Assembly (NCBI RefSeq): GCF_025979885.1
Contig: NZ_CP110139.1
Coordinates: 1,178,001-1,242,000 of the forward strand
Length of the DNA: 64,000 nucleotides
Direction: 5' to 3'
Origin: Hymenobacter sp. YIM 151500-1
GTDB lineage: Bacteria > Bacteroidota > Bacteroidia > Cytophagales > Hymenobacteraceae
A model generated the notes under the pieces. It saw only the letters and a program-made list of their open reading frames with translations. It was not told where the DNA came from and made no database searches. Positions 8,127 through 16,888 of the stretch are shown in pieces (the stretch's first letter is position 1; each line of letters opens with the position of its first letter). The position numbers and the translations under genes were made by a program.

Positions 8127-9017
8127 ATGCTCAACGTCGCCGTTATTGGCTCGGGCACCATGGGCAATGGCATTGCCCACGTATTTGCCCAGCACGGTTT
8201 CCCCGTCTCCCTCATCGACATCAACCAGCCGGCCCTGGACCGGGGCCTGGCTACCATCGGCAAAAACCTGGACCGGCAGGTAGCCAAAGGCGCCCTCTCG
8301 GAAGCCGACAAAACTGCCACTCTGGGCCGCCTGACTACGTTTACCAGCGTGGCCGAGGGCGTGCGCGCCGCCGACCTGGTGGTAGAAGCCGCCACCGAAA
8401 ACGTGGAGCTGAAGCTGAACATCTTCCGGGAGCTAGACCAGCACGCCCCGGCTCAGGCCATCCTGGCTTCCAACACCTCGTCTATTTCCATTACCCGCAT
8501 TGCCGCCGTCACGCAGCGCCCCGACAAGGTGATTGGCATGCATTTCATGAACCCCGTGCCGGTGATGAAGCTGGTGGAGGTAATCCGCGGCTACGCCACT
8601 TCCGACGAGGTAACCCAGCGCATCATGGACCTGTCGCGGGAGCTGGGCAAGACGCCCACCGAGGTTAATGACTACCCCGGCTTCGTGGCCAACCGCATCC
8701 TTATGCCCATGATCAACGAGGCCATCTACAGCCTGTACGAAGGCGTGGCCGGCGTCGAAGAAATTGACACTGTAATGAAGCTGGGCATGGCCCACCCTAT
8801 GGGCCCCCTGCAACTCGCCGACTTCATCGGCTTGGATGTGTGCCTGGCTATTCTGCGGGTGCTGCACGAGGGCCTCGGTAACCAGAAATATGCCCCCTGC
8901 CCCCTGCTGGTGAACATGGTAACGGCCGGCCGCCTGGGCGTAAAGTCCGGCGAAGGCTTCTACTCCTGGAACCACGGCACCAAAGACCTTGTGCTGGCCG
9001 AGCGGTTTCGGAAGTAG
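8127..9017 (+). CDS. 3-hydroxybutyryl-CoA dehydrogenase
   Basis: 296 residues from the ATG at 8127, which follows the promoter; longer in-frame starts lie upstream of it. The N-terminal Rossmann fold has GSGTMGNGIAH (residues 8-18) for NAD binding, followed by EAATENVELK and SNTSSISIT. GMHFMNPVPVMKLVEV carries the catalytic His and the NDYPGFVANR/LMPMINEA block begins the C-terminal dimerisation domain. Length and motifs match short-chain L-3-hydroxyacyl-CoA dehydrogenases oxidising 3-hydroxybutyryl-CoA in fatty acid or butanoate metabolism. Monocistronic by context. Confidence 0.92.
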   Translation: MLNVAVIGSGTMGNGIAHVFAQHGFPVSLIDINQPALDRGLATIGKNLDRQVAKGALSEADKTATLGRLTTFTSVAEGVRAADLVVEAATENVELKLNIFRELDQHAPAQAILASNTSSISITRIAAVTQRPDKVIGMHFMNPVPVMKLVEVIRGYATSDEVTQRIMDLSRELGKTPTEVNDYPGFVANRILMPMINEAIYSLYEGVAGVEEIDTVMKLGMAHPMGPLQLADFIGLDVCLAILRVLHEGLGNQKYAPCPLLVNMVTAGRLGVKSGEGFYSWNHGTKDLVLAERFRK

Positions 9018-9030
9018 AGTTTTAGAGTTT

Positions 9031-9132
9031 TAGACCTGAGACTATGCGAAGTGAGAGGTGAGACGATGTTCTAGCAACAAGTAGGTCGTCAGGACGAAGT
9101 CTCACCTCTCACTTCGCATAGTCTCAGGTCTA
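9031..9132. repeat. Large hairpin repeat, GTGAGA-word family
   Basis: Arms 9031-9064 and 9099-9132 are perfectly complementary over 34 bp with a 34-nt loop. They consist of short words such as GAAGTGAGAGGTGAGAC. The same words build different hairpins at 14297, 49855, 52737, 54714 and 60161. It follows the dehydrogenase stop by 14 bp. Confidence 0.9.
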
Positions 9133-9191
9133 CACTGATAGTCTCGGGTCTACACTGAAAACTTTTTTCCCTCCAACTTCCTTTCCTTCGT

Positions 9192-9842
9192 ATGGTACGA
9201 ATAGTAAGTACGGTTCTGCTGTGGGTGGGGGCGCTGACGGCGGTTCTGGCTCAGCAGACAACCCTCACGAAATCAACTACGAAACCCCAACGAATGGAAC
9301 AGGCAACGTTTGGAGCCGGCTGCTTCTGGTGCGTGGAGGCTGTTTTTCAGGACCTCAACGGCGTCGAGAAAGTGGTGTCGGGCTACACGGGTGGGCGCAT
9401 TGCCAACCCGACTTATAAAGAAGTATGCAGCGGCCTGACTGGCCACGCCGAGGTGGCGCAAATCACCTACGACCCCAGCAAGATTAGCTTCGAGGAGCTG
9501 CTGGAGGTGTTCTGGAAAACCCACGACCCCACTACCCTCAACCGCCAGGGCGCCGACGTGGGCACTCAGTACCGCTCGGCCATCTTCTACCACAACGATG
9601 AGCAGCGCCGCTTAGCCGAGGAATACAAAAAGAAACTCAACGACGCCCACGCCTTTCCTAATCCGGTAGTGACGGAAATCGTGCCGCTCGAAAAGTTTTA
9701 CGCCGCCGAGAACTACCACCAGAACTATTACAACCAGAACAGCCAGCAGCCCTACTGCCAGTTCGTGGTAAAGCCCAAAGTGGACAAGGTGCGCCAGGTC
9801 TTCGCCGACAAGCTTAAAATAGAAGTGAGTACGAAGAAGTGA
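9192..9842 (+). CDS. msrA: Peptide-methionine (S)-S-oxide reductase, exported
   Basis: 216 residues. Residues 1-20 form a signal peptide (cleavage after LAQ), so this copy probably acts in the periplasm. The MsrA active site GAGCFWC spans 41-47, with Cys44 as the nucleophile; the downstream blocks SGYTGG, TGHAEVAQ and DVGTQYRSAIFY are characteristic. The enzyme reduces methionine-S-sulfoxide in damaged proteins. No MsrB domain is fused. Start chosen at the ATG that gives the signal peptide; an internal ATG at 9294 would give a cytosolic form. Confidence 0.95.
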   Translation: MVRIVSTVLLWVGALTAVLAQQTTLTKSTTKPQRMEQATFGAGCFWCVEAVFQDLNGVEKVVSGYTGGRIANPTYKEVCSGLTGHAEVAQITYDPSKISFEELLEVFWKTHDPTTLNRQGADVGTQYRSAIFYHNDEQRRLAEEYKKKLNDAHAFPNPVVTEIVPLEKFYAAENYHQNYYNQNSQQPYCQFVVKPKVDKVRQVFADKLKIEVSTKK

Positions 9843-9889
9843 GACGTGAGCCGTTGTTCACTGCTTCGTTTCCCTGACTTAGCCATCTT

Positions 9890-9935
9890 GCTCCAACAAA
9901 AAAGACGCTCGGGTGAGCGTCTTTTTTGTTGGAGC
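9890..9935. terminator. Bidirectional terminator hairpin
   Basis: A perfect 21-bp stem with a GGGT loop and an internal T6 tract lies between convergent msrA and the 9983 gene. Short GTGAGA-type words flank it. Confidence 0.9.
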
Positions 9936-9982
9936 AACCTGTCAGCACGAAGTCTCACTTCTCATGTCTCACCATCTCATGT

Positions 9983-10792
9983 CTACATCTGCTCTACCAG
10001 CTCGATCTGGAAGGGGCCGTGTTCCCGGCCGAGGGCGTAGAACATGGCTACCTGGTTCATGAGCGTGCGGGTGTAGAGGTCGAGGCCGCGGGTTTCCAGG
10101 ATCTGGTTGTTCTTGACGATGATAAAGCTGACCAGCTCGCCGGGGTAGGCGCCATCTTCGCCCAGGGGCGGAATAGCCTCGAAGGGCGAAAACGACTTCA
10201 CGGGAATAAACTCCTGCTTGGGCAGGTCCATCAGGGTTTTCTCCTCACTATAAGGAATGAAGCCTTTGAGGTGAGAATACCGATAGTTCGGGTTCCAGAC
10301 CCAGCTGCCATTGAAGATGTAGTACTCGTCGGTGCCCAGGCGCAGGAACTCCCGCAACGATACGTTGACGCCGATGCGCCAATTGGTGCGCTCCTCCAGA
10401 GCCTGCTTAATAACGGCCAGGCGCGTAGGGTCGGGCACATCGGTGAGGGGCTGGGTGAGGCGGGCCTGCACCACCAGCTCGCAGCCGGCGTAGAGGTTGA
10501 GTAGCTGCTGGCGCCAGGCATTTTGGGTGCCTAGTTGATAAGCATCGGCGCGGCTAAACTCAAAGAAGTTGTGGGTGTAGGGCCCGGCCAGCGCCACGCC
10601 ATCGCGGCCGTTGGGCTCGGCCCACTCCACCAGAAAGCACGGCCGGGTGCGGCCATCCACCCAAGGTAGCTCCCGGTTGAAGGCTACGCGGGTTTGAATG
10701 GAACCGGGTTCAATGCCCAGCTCCTGGGCTACGTAGTCGCGCACTTCGTCGCGGGCCTGAGCGGCCGATACAACTGGTCGAAGGGTACTCAT
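9983..10792 (-). CDS. Uncharacterised soluble protein
   Basis: 269 residues from the ATG at 10792 (MSTLRPVV); the upstream in-frame extension is rich in repeat sequence and unlikely to be translated. No signal peptide or membrane helix. It is rich in aromatic residues in the centre (for example YYIFNGSWVWNPNYRYSH) and ends FQIELVEQM. I recognise no family. It is isolated between a terminator and the 10877 inverted repeat. Confidence 0.65.
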   Translation of the reverse strand: MSTLRPVVSAAQARDEVRDYVAQELGIEPGSIQTRVAFNRELPWVDGRTRPCFLVEWAEPNGRDGVALAGPYTHNFFEFSRADAYQLGTQNAWRQQLLNLYAGCELVVQARLTQPLTDVPDPTRLAVIKQALEERTNWRIGVNVSLREFLRLGTDEYYIFNGSWVWNPNYRYSHLKGFIPYSEEKTLMDLPKQEFIPVKSFSPFEAIPPLGEDGAYPGELVSFIIVKNNQILETRGLDLYTRTLMNQVAMFYALGREHGPFQIELVEQM

Positions 10793-10876
10793 TAAGCAAA
10801 AAGAAAAAGGAAGCGGGCCACCCGACCGATTACTGCCCTGGCCACGTCTTACAATGTTAGCAGTTTTGGCAGAAAG

Positions 10877-10970
10877 ATGTAACGCGAAGTTGTACTTCGC
10901 GAAGCGCAAGAACGAAATCATAGACCCGGTATCGTCCCGCCGCTTCGTGAAGTACAACTTCGCGTTACAT
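10877..10970. repeat. 30-bp inverted repeat (GTAACGCGAAGTTG type)
   Basis: Arms 10877-10906 and 10941-10970 match over 30 bp with one mismatch and enclose 34 nt. It sits in the gap between the 9983-10792 gene and dapD, both on the minus strand. Confidence 0.85.
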
Positions 10971-11011
10971 TTTTTGGTTTGCTTGTGCGCGAACCACAGC
11001 TAGAACTTCCC

Positions 11012-11836
11012 CTACACTGCTACGTTATGCTCCCGCAGGGCGTCGTTGAGGGAGGTTTTCAGGTCGGTGCTGGGCTTGCGCTGGCCGATGATAAGGGCGC
11101 AGGGCACGTGGTACTCGCCGGCCGGAAACTGCTTGGGCAACGAGCCGGGAATCACTACCGAGCGGGCCGGCACATGGCCGCGGTACTCCTTGGGCTCCGG
11201 GCCCGTCACGTCGATGATGCGGGTGCTGCCGGTGATGGTAACGCCGGCCCCAATCACAGCCTCCCGGCCCACAAAGCAGCCCTCCACCAAAATGCTGCGG
11301 GAGCCGACGAAAGCGCCATCCTCCACGATAACCGGCGCGGCCTGCACCGGCTCCAGCACCCCCCCGATGCCCACGCCCCCGCTCAGGTGCACCCCGGCCC
11401 CAATCTGGGCGCAGGAGCCCACCGTGGCCCAGGTGTCTACCATCGTCCCCTCGCCTACCCAAGCCCCGATATTGACGTAGCTCGGCATCATAATGACGCC
11501 GGGGGCCAGGTAAGCGCCGTAGCGGGCCACAGCCGGCGGCACCACGCGCACGCCCTGCTGCTCGTAGCTGGTTTTGAGTTGCATTTTGTCGCGGAACTCG
11601 AAGGGGCCGACCTCCAGGGTTTCCATCTGGCGAATGGGAAAATACAGGATGACGGCTTTCTTTACCCAGTCGTTTACCTGCCAGCCGGCGCCCTCGGCGG
11701 CGCCGGGCTGGGCCACGCGTAAGCGGCCTTTGTCCAGCTCTTCGATAATGGTGTGGATGGCCTCGATAGTGGCCGATTGTTGCAGCAGGCTCCGGTCGTT
11801 CCAGGCAGCCTCAATTAGGGGTTGAAGTTCAGACAT
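11012..11836 (-). CDS. dapD: 2,3,4,5-tetrahydropyridine-2,6-dicarboxylate N-succinyltransferase
   Basis: 274 residues, the usual DapD length. An N-terminal helical region is followed by a left-handed beta-helix of hexapeptide repeats (about 105-235), including GAYLAPGVIMMPSYVNIGAWVGEG and the VEDGAFVGSRSILVEG and VTITGSTRIIDVTG turns. DapD transfers succinyl from succinyl-CoA to tetrahydrodipicolinate in the lysine/meso-diaminopimelate pathway and so feeds peptidoglycan synthesis. The gene diverges from the glycosyltransferase gene with only about 80 bp between starts. Confidence 0.96.
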   Translation of the reverse strand: MSELQPLIEAAWNDRSLLQQSATIEAIHTIIEELDKGRLRVAQPGAAEGAGWQVNDWVKKAVILYFPIRQMETLEVGPFEFRDKMQLKTSYEQQGVRVVPPAVARYGAYLAPGVIMMPSYVNIGAWVGEGTMVDTWATVGSCAQIGAGVHLSGGVGIGGVLEPVQAAPVIVEDGAFVGSRSILVEGCFVGREAVIGAGVTITGSTRIIDVTGPEPKEYRGHVPARSVVIPGSLPKQFPAGEYHVPCALIIGQRKPSTDLKTSLNDALREHNVAV

Positions 11837-11913
11837 GTGGCTTGATTTCTGATGGCCTGGCCGGCCGTGCTGGCGCCGGCCAGAAGCCCAAAAGTACCAT
11901 CTTCACGGCCAAT

Positions 11914-13155
11914 ATGCCGCCTCCGCTACCGATTTTGCTGGCCTCCGTGCTCAAGCCCCTCGACGACACCCGGATGCTGGGCAAGTTCGGCCGCACCCTG
12001 GCCAGCCGGCCGGGCGCGCAGGTGCACGTAGCCGGGCGCGCCGCGCCGCAGCCCGCTGGCTTGCCCGCCAACCTGCACACCCACGCCCTACTGGCCGGCT
12101 CCCGCCTCAGCCTAGCCCGCCTGGGCGCCCAGCTCCGCTACTGGCAGCTGCTGCGGAAGCTGCGCCCCGGTGTGGTGTTCGTGCACGCCCCTGAGCTGCT
12201 GCCGGCCACTATGCTCTGGCAGGTGTTGGGCAGGGGCCGGCGGTTTGTGTACGACGTGCGCGAGAACTACGCCCTTAACATTCAGACCCAGTGGGTGTAC
12301 CCCGGCTGGGCACGGGGCCTGCTGGCCCGCTTGGTGCGGGGGTTGGAAACGCTGGCCGTGCGCCGGGCCAGTGCCGTGATACTGGCCGAGCGAAGCTACG
12401 CCGAGGAGCTGCCGTTTGCGGTAAGTGCGCAGAATGAGCAGGGCGGCTCCGGCCCGGCGCAAGCTGAAGCTCACACCCCATCAGCCCCCGAAAAATCAAG
12501 AGCCAAAAACCAAAAACCAGTCCTCATTCTCGAAAACAAGTACCAGCCCTACGCTGCGGAGCCGGCGCCTCCCCTGCTGCCCCGCCGCTTGCCCCCACCC
12601 ACTGAGCCGCTCCGGCTACTGTACTCGGGTACCATCTCGGAGCTGAACGGGGTGTGGGAAGCCATTCGGTTTGTGCAGCACCTGCGCACTGCCTGGCCGC
12701 TGGCCCACCTCACCATCATCGGGGCCTGCCAGCAACCGGGGCTGCTGCCGCGCCTGCACGCCGCCGTAGCCGAAGCAGGTGACGCGGTTACCTTGCTCGG
12801 TGGCGCGGAGCTGGTGCCGCACGCGCGGGTGGTGGCCGAAATCGGGCGGAGCCACGTGGGCCTGCTGCCCTACCGGACCCACCCCAGCACGGCGCGCTGC
12901 GTGCCTACCAAGCTGTTTGAGTACCTGGCCCACGGCCTACCGTTGGTGGCCCCGCCCAATCCGCTTTGGCAACAGCTGGTGCAGCGCCACGGCGCGGGCT
13001 TCTCGTTCGACTTCCAGCAGGCCGCCTACCCGCCCGCCGCGGAGCTGGCCGACTGGCTGCGCCAGCCCGCTTACTACCCGCACGGAATTCCGCCTGAAGC
13101 CTTCTGGGCCTCAGAAGCCGAAAAGTTGCACGGCCTCCTGGATTCTATCCGGTAA
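11914..13155 (+). CDS. GT4-like glycosyltransferase
   Basis: 413 residues from ATG 11914 (MPPPLPILLASVLKPLDDTRM); the open frame from 11842 is also possible. The N-terminal half contains FVHAPELLPATML and VYDVRENYALN typical of sugar-nucleotide GT-B enzymes; the C-terminal half has RLLYSGTISELNGVWEAI, HVGLLPYR and PTKLFEYLAHGLPLVAP, the donor-site region with the conserved Glu. It probably adds sugars to a surface polysaccharide. A low-complexity in-frame insert (residues about 170-205) separates the domains. Confidence 0.85.
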   Translation: MPPPLPILLASVLKPLDDTRMLGKFGRTLASRPGAQVHVAGRAAPQPAGLPANLHTHALLAGSRLSLARLGAQLRYWQLLRKLRPGVVFVHAPELLPATMLWQVLGRGRRFVYDVRENYALNIQTQWVYPGWARGLLARLVRGLETLAVRRASAVILAERSYAEELPFAVSAQNEQGGSGPAQAEAHTPSAPEKSRAKNQKPVLILENKYQPYAAEPAPPLLPRRLPPPTEPLRLLYSGTISELNGVWEAIRFVQHLRTAWPLAHLTIIGACQQPGLLPRLHAAVAEAGDAVTLLGGAELVPHARVVAEIGRSHVGLLPYRTHPSTARCVPTKLFEYLAHGLPLVAPPNPLWQQLVQRHGAGFSFDFQQAAYPPAAELADWLRQPAYYPHGIPPEAFWASEAEKLHGLLDSIR

Positions 13156-13202
13156 CTGCCGACCTTTGCGGCCCGTTTACGGGGCAGAGCGCCGAAAATT
13201 GC

Positions 13203-13210
13203 TACCTTCG
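13203..13210 (+). promoter_or_regulatory. Candidate -7 box of fabH
   Basis: TACCTTCG, a one-base variant of TAnnTTTG seen repeatedly in this window, lies 43 bp before the fabH start. No -33 TTG at the ideal distance. Confidence 0.4.
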
Positions 13211-13253
13211 GCTCCTTTTTTGCTGTTCTCCGCGCCCCGCAAATTCCCCACTG

Positions 13254-14267
13254 ATGAACAACACCCTTCGACAATCTGAAATTGCCGGCGTGGGCCACTA
13301 CGTGCCCGACCGTGTGGTAACCAACGCCGACCTCACCACCATCATGGAAACCACCGACGAGTGGATTCAGGAACGCACCGGCATCCGGGAGCGGCGTTGG
13401 TTTGAGGAAGGCAAAGACACCACCGCCAACATGGGCGCCAATGCCGCCCGCAAGGCCCTGGAAATGGCCGGCCTTCAGCCCAACGACGTGCAGATGATAG
13501 TGTTTGCTACCCTGTCGCCCGACTACGTGTTTCCGGGCTCGGGGGTGCTGATGCAGCGGGAGCTGGGCATTGAAGCCCCTATTCCGGCCTTCGACATTCG
13601 TAACCAGTGCTCGGGCTTCGTGTACGCCCTGAGCATGGCCGACCAGTTCATCCGTACCGGCATGTACGACACGGTCTTGGTGGTAGGCTCCGAAATCCAC
13701 TCCTCCGGCCTCGACAAAACCACCCGCGGCCGGGCCGTGTCGGTGATTTTTGGCGACGGTGCCGGAGCCGTGGTGCTACGGCCCAGCACCCGCGAGGGGC
13801 ACGGTATCCTGAGCACCCACCTGCACGCCCAGGGGGAGCACGCCGAGGAGTTGATTGTGAAGGAGCCCGGCTCGAACCGCGAAAACCGCGTGCAAGTGGC
13901 CATGGACAACCACCTCGACATGTACCCCTACATGAACGGGCAAAACGTGTTCAAGCACGCCGTGGTGCGCTTTCCGCAGGTTATTAAGGAGGCCCTCGAC
14001 CAAAACGGCTACCAGCCCCAAGATATCACTCTGCTCATCCCGCACCAGGCCAACCTCCGCATCACCCAGTTTGTGCAGCAGAAAATGGGCCTTTCCGACG
14101 ACAAGGTGTTCAGCAACATCCAGCGCTACGGCAATACCACCGCCGCTTCCGTGCCCATTGCCCTGAGCGAAGCCCTCCAGGAAGGCCGCATCCAGCGCGG
14201 CGACCTGGTGTGCCTGGCCGCCTTCGGCTCCGGCTTCACCTGGGCCTCGGCATTGATTAAGTGGTAA
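13254..14267 (+). CDS. fabH: 3-oxoacyl-[acyl-carrier-protein] synthase III family
   Basis: 337 residues. The catalytic triad is complete: Cys119 in IRNQCSGF, His264 in IPHQANLR and Asn294 in RYGNTTAAS. FGDGAGA and the GSGFTWASALIKW C-terminus are typical FabH features. The enzyme condenses acetyl-CoA (or branched acyl-CoA) with malonyl-ACP to begin type II fatty acid synthesis. A 20-residue stretch around 195-215 is longer than in E. coli FabH, as in many Bacteroidota paralogs, so a specialised substrate is possible. Confidence 0.93.
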   Translation: MNNTLRQSEIAGVGHYVPDRVVTNADLTTIMETTDEWIQERTGIRERRWFEEGKDTTANMGANAARKALEMAGLQPNDVQMIVFATLSPDYVFPGSGVLMQRELGIEAPIPAFDIRNQCSGFVYALSMADQFIRTGMYDTVLVVGSEIHSSGLDKTTRGRAVSVIFGDGAGAVVLRPSTREGHGILSTHLHAQGEHAEELIVKEPGSNRENRVQVAMDNHLDMYPYMNGQNVFKHAVVRFPQVIKEALDQNGYQPQDITLLIPHQANLRITQFVQQKMGLSDDKVFSNIQRYGNTTAASVPIALSEALQEGRIQRGDLVCLAAFGSGFTWASALIKW

Positions 14268-14426
14268 TTGGTTAGAAGTGAGATAATAGAAGCGAGAAGT
14301 GAGACTGGCTGCTGAGAATATCTTAGCTCCAGTCTCACTTTTTCATTTGATTTTTGTCTATATCCCTGCTCCTATACTTCCCGTCCTGCCTCTCACTTCT
14401 CACCTCTAACATCTCACCTCTATATA
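14268..14426. repeat. GTGAGA-word inverted repeats between fabH and the DtxR-type regulator
   Basis: A 12-bp perfect stem (14297-14308 with 14329-14340) is embedded in runs of AAGTGAGA words on the left and CTCACTTCTCAC words on the right, ending just before the ATG at 14427. No separate gene seen. Confidence 0.7.
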
Positions 14427-15086
14427 ATGCCCAGCTACACCGAGGAAAACTATCTGAAGGCTATTTATAAGCTGGCAGAAGCGCAGCCGGGCACCGAAGT
14501 CAGCACCAACAGCGTGGCGGAGGAGCTACAGACGCGGGCCGCTTCGGTGACGGATATGCTGCGCCGCCTCAGCGAGAAAGGGCTGCTGCACTACACCCGC
14601 TACCGGGGTGTGACGCTCAGTGAGGAAGGCCGCCGGCTGGCCCTGCTCACCATCCGCAAGCACCGGCTCTGGGAAGTGTTTCTGGTGCAGCACCTAGGCT
14701 TCAGCTGGGACGAGGTGCACGACGTGGCTGAGCAGATGGAGCACATCGACTCCGACCTGCTCATCCGCCGCCTCGACGAGTTCCTGGGCCATCCCCAGCA
14801 CGACCCCCACGGCGACCCTATCCCCACGGCCGAGGGTGTGCTGCACCGCCCCCAGCACCGCCTGGTAGCCGACCTGCGGCCGGGCGACAAAGGCACAGTG
14901 GTAGCCGTGAAGAATACGTCAGTTTCCTTTCTGCAGTACCTCGATAAGCTGGGTCTTACGCTGGGCACCCGGCTTGAAGTGCTAGATAAAATACTGTTCG
15001 ATAACTCGCTTGAAATCAAGGTGCACAACAAGGAAAAATATTTGATTTCCGCCGAAGTCAGCCGCAACCTGTACGTCGCGGAGTAA
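14427..15086 (+). CDS. DtxR/MntR-family metal-dependent transcriptional regulator
   Basis: 219 residues. The N-terminal winged helix (about 1-65) has YTEENYLKAIYKL and the recognition helix region AASVTDMLRRLSEKGLL; a dimerisation domain follows with the metal-site pattern HRLWEVFLVQHLGFSWDEVHDVAEQMEHIDSD, whose Glu, His and Asp side chains fit the MntR/IdeR metal sites. The C-terminal FeoA/SH3-like domain (about 145-219) makes it the long form. It should repress metal-uptake genes when Fe or Mn is bound; none of these is adjacent. Which metal is sensed cannot be told. Confidence 0.9.
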   Translation: MPSYTEENYLKAIYKLAEAQPGTEVSTNSVAEELQTRAASVTDMLRRLSEKGLLHYTRYRGVTLSEEGRRLALLTIRKHRLWEVFLVQHLGFSWDEVHDVAEQMEHIDSDLLIRRLDEFLGHPQHDPHGDPIPTAEGVLHRPQHRLVADLRPGDKGTVVAVKNTSVSFLQYLDKLGLTLGTRLEVLDKILFDNSLEIKVHNKEKYLISAEVSRNLYVAE

Positions 15087-15145
15087 GCGCAGTTAGGCGT
15101 CTGTAAAGCAGCTGCCCCAGGGCGGTGCTTCGGTCCCGGGTGACC

Positions 15146-15225
15146 TGTCATGCCGAACCCCGTAAGGAATCTGAGTTAGCCCCCTGCGAGGTATTCAGGT
15201 TTCTTGCTGCGCCCGGAACGACATT
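15146..15225. repeat. Dispersed intergenic repeat (GTCATGCCGA type)
   Basis: An 80-nt stretch beginning TGTCATGCCGAAC and ending GGAACGACATT, with weakly complementary ends, resembles the widely dispersed 'GTCAT...GAGC' intergenic repeats also seen at 49964, 52794 and 58770. Confidence 0.45.
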
Positions 15226-15264
15226 CTCAATGAGCTAAAGTGCAATGCAGAGGCAGCTGCTTTT

Positions 15265-15299
15265 TTGCTGCCTTCCTCCCGCTGGTAGCCCTACCTTTG
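15265..15299 (+). promoter_or_regulatory. Promoter of mnmE
   Basis: TACCTTTG (15292-15299) is an exact TAnnTTTG box with TTG 24 bp upstream (15265-15267). It places transcription start near 15305, downstream of the longer in-frame start at 15240 and just ahead of the GTG at 15324. Confidence 0.6.
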
Positions 15300-15323
15300 C
15301 AGCCGAAACCATTTTGCGCCGCT

Positions 15324-16715
15324 GTGGCAATTGATTTTCCTCCTTCGCTCACCGATACCATCGTGGCGCTGTCTACGCCGCCTGGGGTGGGCGCTATTGC
15401 CGTGGTGCGTCTCTCCGGCCCCGATGCCATCCGCCTCACCGACGAGGTATTTGCCGGCAAGCGCCTGCGCGACCAGCCCGGCCACACCCTGCACTACGGC
15501 ACCATCCGCGACGATGGGCGCATCCTGGACGAAGTAGTAGTCAGTCTGTTCCGCGGGCCGTACTCCTACACCCGCGAGGATGTGGTGGAAATCAGCACCC
15601 ACGGCTCCGACTACATTGTGCGGGAGCTGCTGGCCTTGCTGCTGCGGCGCGGTGCCCGCCTGGCCGAGGCCGGCGAGTTTACCAAGCGAGCCTTTCTGCA
15701 CGGGGCCTTCGACCTGGCCCAGGCCGAAGCCGTGGCCGACCTGATTGCCGCCGACTCGGCTCTCTCGCACCAGGTAGCCCTGCGGCAGATGCGCGGGGGC
15801 TTCTCCCAGGAGCTAAAAGACCTGCGCGCCCGCCTCGTTAAGTTTGCGGCCCTGCTGGAGCTGGAGCTGGACTTTGGGGAGGAAGACGTGGAGTTTGCCG
15901 ACCGTACCGGCCTGACGCAGCTGCTCCAGGAGGTGCAAACGCTGGTGCAGCGCCTGCTGCGCTCCTTTGAGCTAGGCAACGTCATCAAAAACGGTGTTAC
16001 CACGGTTATTGCCGGGCGGCCCAACGCGGGCAAAAGCACCTTGCTCAATGCCCTGCTCAACGAGGAGCGCGCCATCGTATCGGACATTGCCGGCACCACC
16101 CGCGACTTGATTGAGGATGAAGTCAGCCTCGACGGCATCCGCTTCCGCTTCGTGGATACGGCCGGCCTGCGCGACACCACCGACGTGGTGGAGTCCATCG
16201 GCGTGGAGCGGACTCTCAAGCGCGTGCAGCAGGCGGCTATTGTGGTATATCTGTTTGATATTACGACCACTAGCCCTGCGCAGCTTGAAGCGGAGATTGA
16301 AGCCCTGCCCTTACCGACCGGCACCACGGTACTGGCCGTCGGCAACAAGCTCGACGCAGCTTCCGAAGCCCAGCCAGCCGCCTTCCGTGCCCGGCCCGGC
16401 ACCGTGCTGATTGCCGCCTCCCAGGGCACCGGCCTCGCCGAGCTGCGCGAGGCCCTGCTGGCTCAGGTGCGCGGCGCGGGGCTCGACCGCACCGGCCAGA
16501 GCACCATCGTGACCAACGTGCGCCACGCCCGCAGCCTGGAGCAGGCCGCGCAGCATCTGGCGGCCGTGCTAGCGGGCCTGGGGGCCGGAACCGGCACTGA
16601 GCTGCTGGCCGCCGACCTGCGCCACGCCTTGGCCGCGCTGGGCCAGATTACGGGCGAAATCAGCAACGACGACCTGCTAACCAGCATCTTCACGGAGTTC
16701 TGCATCGGGAAGTAG
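15324..16715 (+). CDS. mnmE: tRNA uridine-5-carboxymethylaminomethyl(34) synthesis GTPase MnmE
   Basis: 463 residues from GTG 15324, which encodes VAIDFPPSLTDTIVALSTPPG, the expected MnmE N-terminus; the frame is open to GTG 15240 but that lies before the promoter. Order: N-terminal formyl-THF-binding domain (1-120), helical domain, G domain with GRPNAGKST (near 231), IAGTTRD, DTAGLRDT and GNKLD, and the C-terminal FCIGK whose Cys is characteristic. With MnmG it modifies U34 of tRNAs. It is monocistronic by spacing. Confidence 0.95.
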   Translation: MAIDFPPSLTDTIVALSTPPGVGAIAVVRLSGPDAIRLTDEVFAGKRLRDQPGHTLHYGTIRDDGRILDEVVVSLFRGPYSYTREDVVEISTHGSDYIVRELLALLLRRGARLAEAGEFTKRAFLHGAFDLAQAEAVADLIAADSALSHQVALRQMRGGFSQELKDLRARLVKFAALLELELDFGEEDVEFADRTGLTQLLQEVQTLVQRLLRSFELGNVIKNGVTTVIAGRPNAGKSTLLNALLNEERAIVSDIAGTTRDLIEDEVSLDGIRFRFVDTAGLRDTTDVVESIGVERTLKRVQQAAIVVYLFDITTTSPAQLEAEIEALPLPTGTTVLAVGNKLDAASEAQPAAFRARPGTVLIAASQGTGLAELREALLAQVRGAGLDRTGQSTIVTNVRHARSLEQAAQHLAAVLAGLGAGTGTELLAADLRHALAALGQITGEISNDDLLTSIFTEFCIGK

Positions 16716-16888
16716 CCTGCTGGCATTGCGGAGAAGTGAGGCTGGCCGGCGCCGGACTTCCAGAAAAAGCGCGGGAATATGCCGCATATGTCGCGCGGTG
16801 GGCCTTTCTTTGCGGCCTCCCTGAACTGCAAACAACAACCCCGGTGGAATTGTAGTATAGCCTGCGAGACGCTGGGAGGCTTTCGGCC

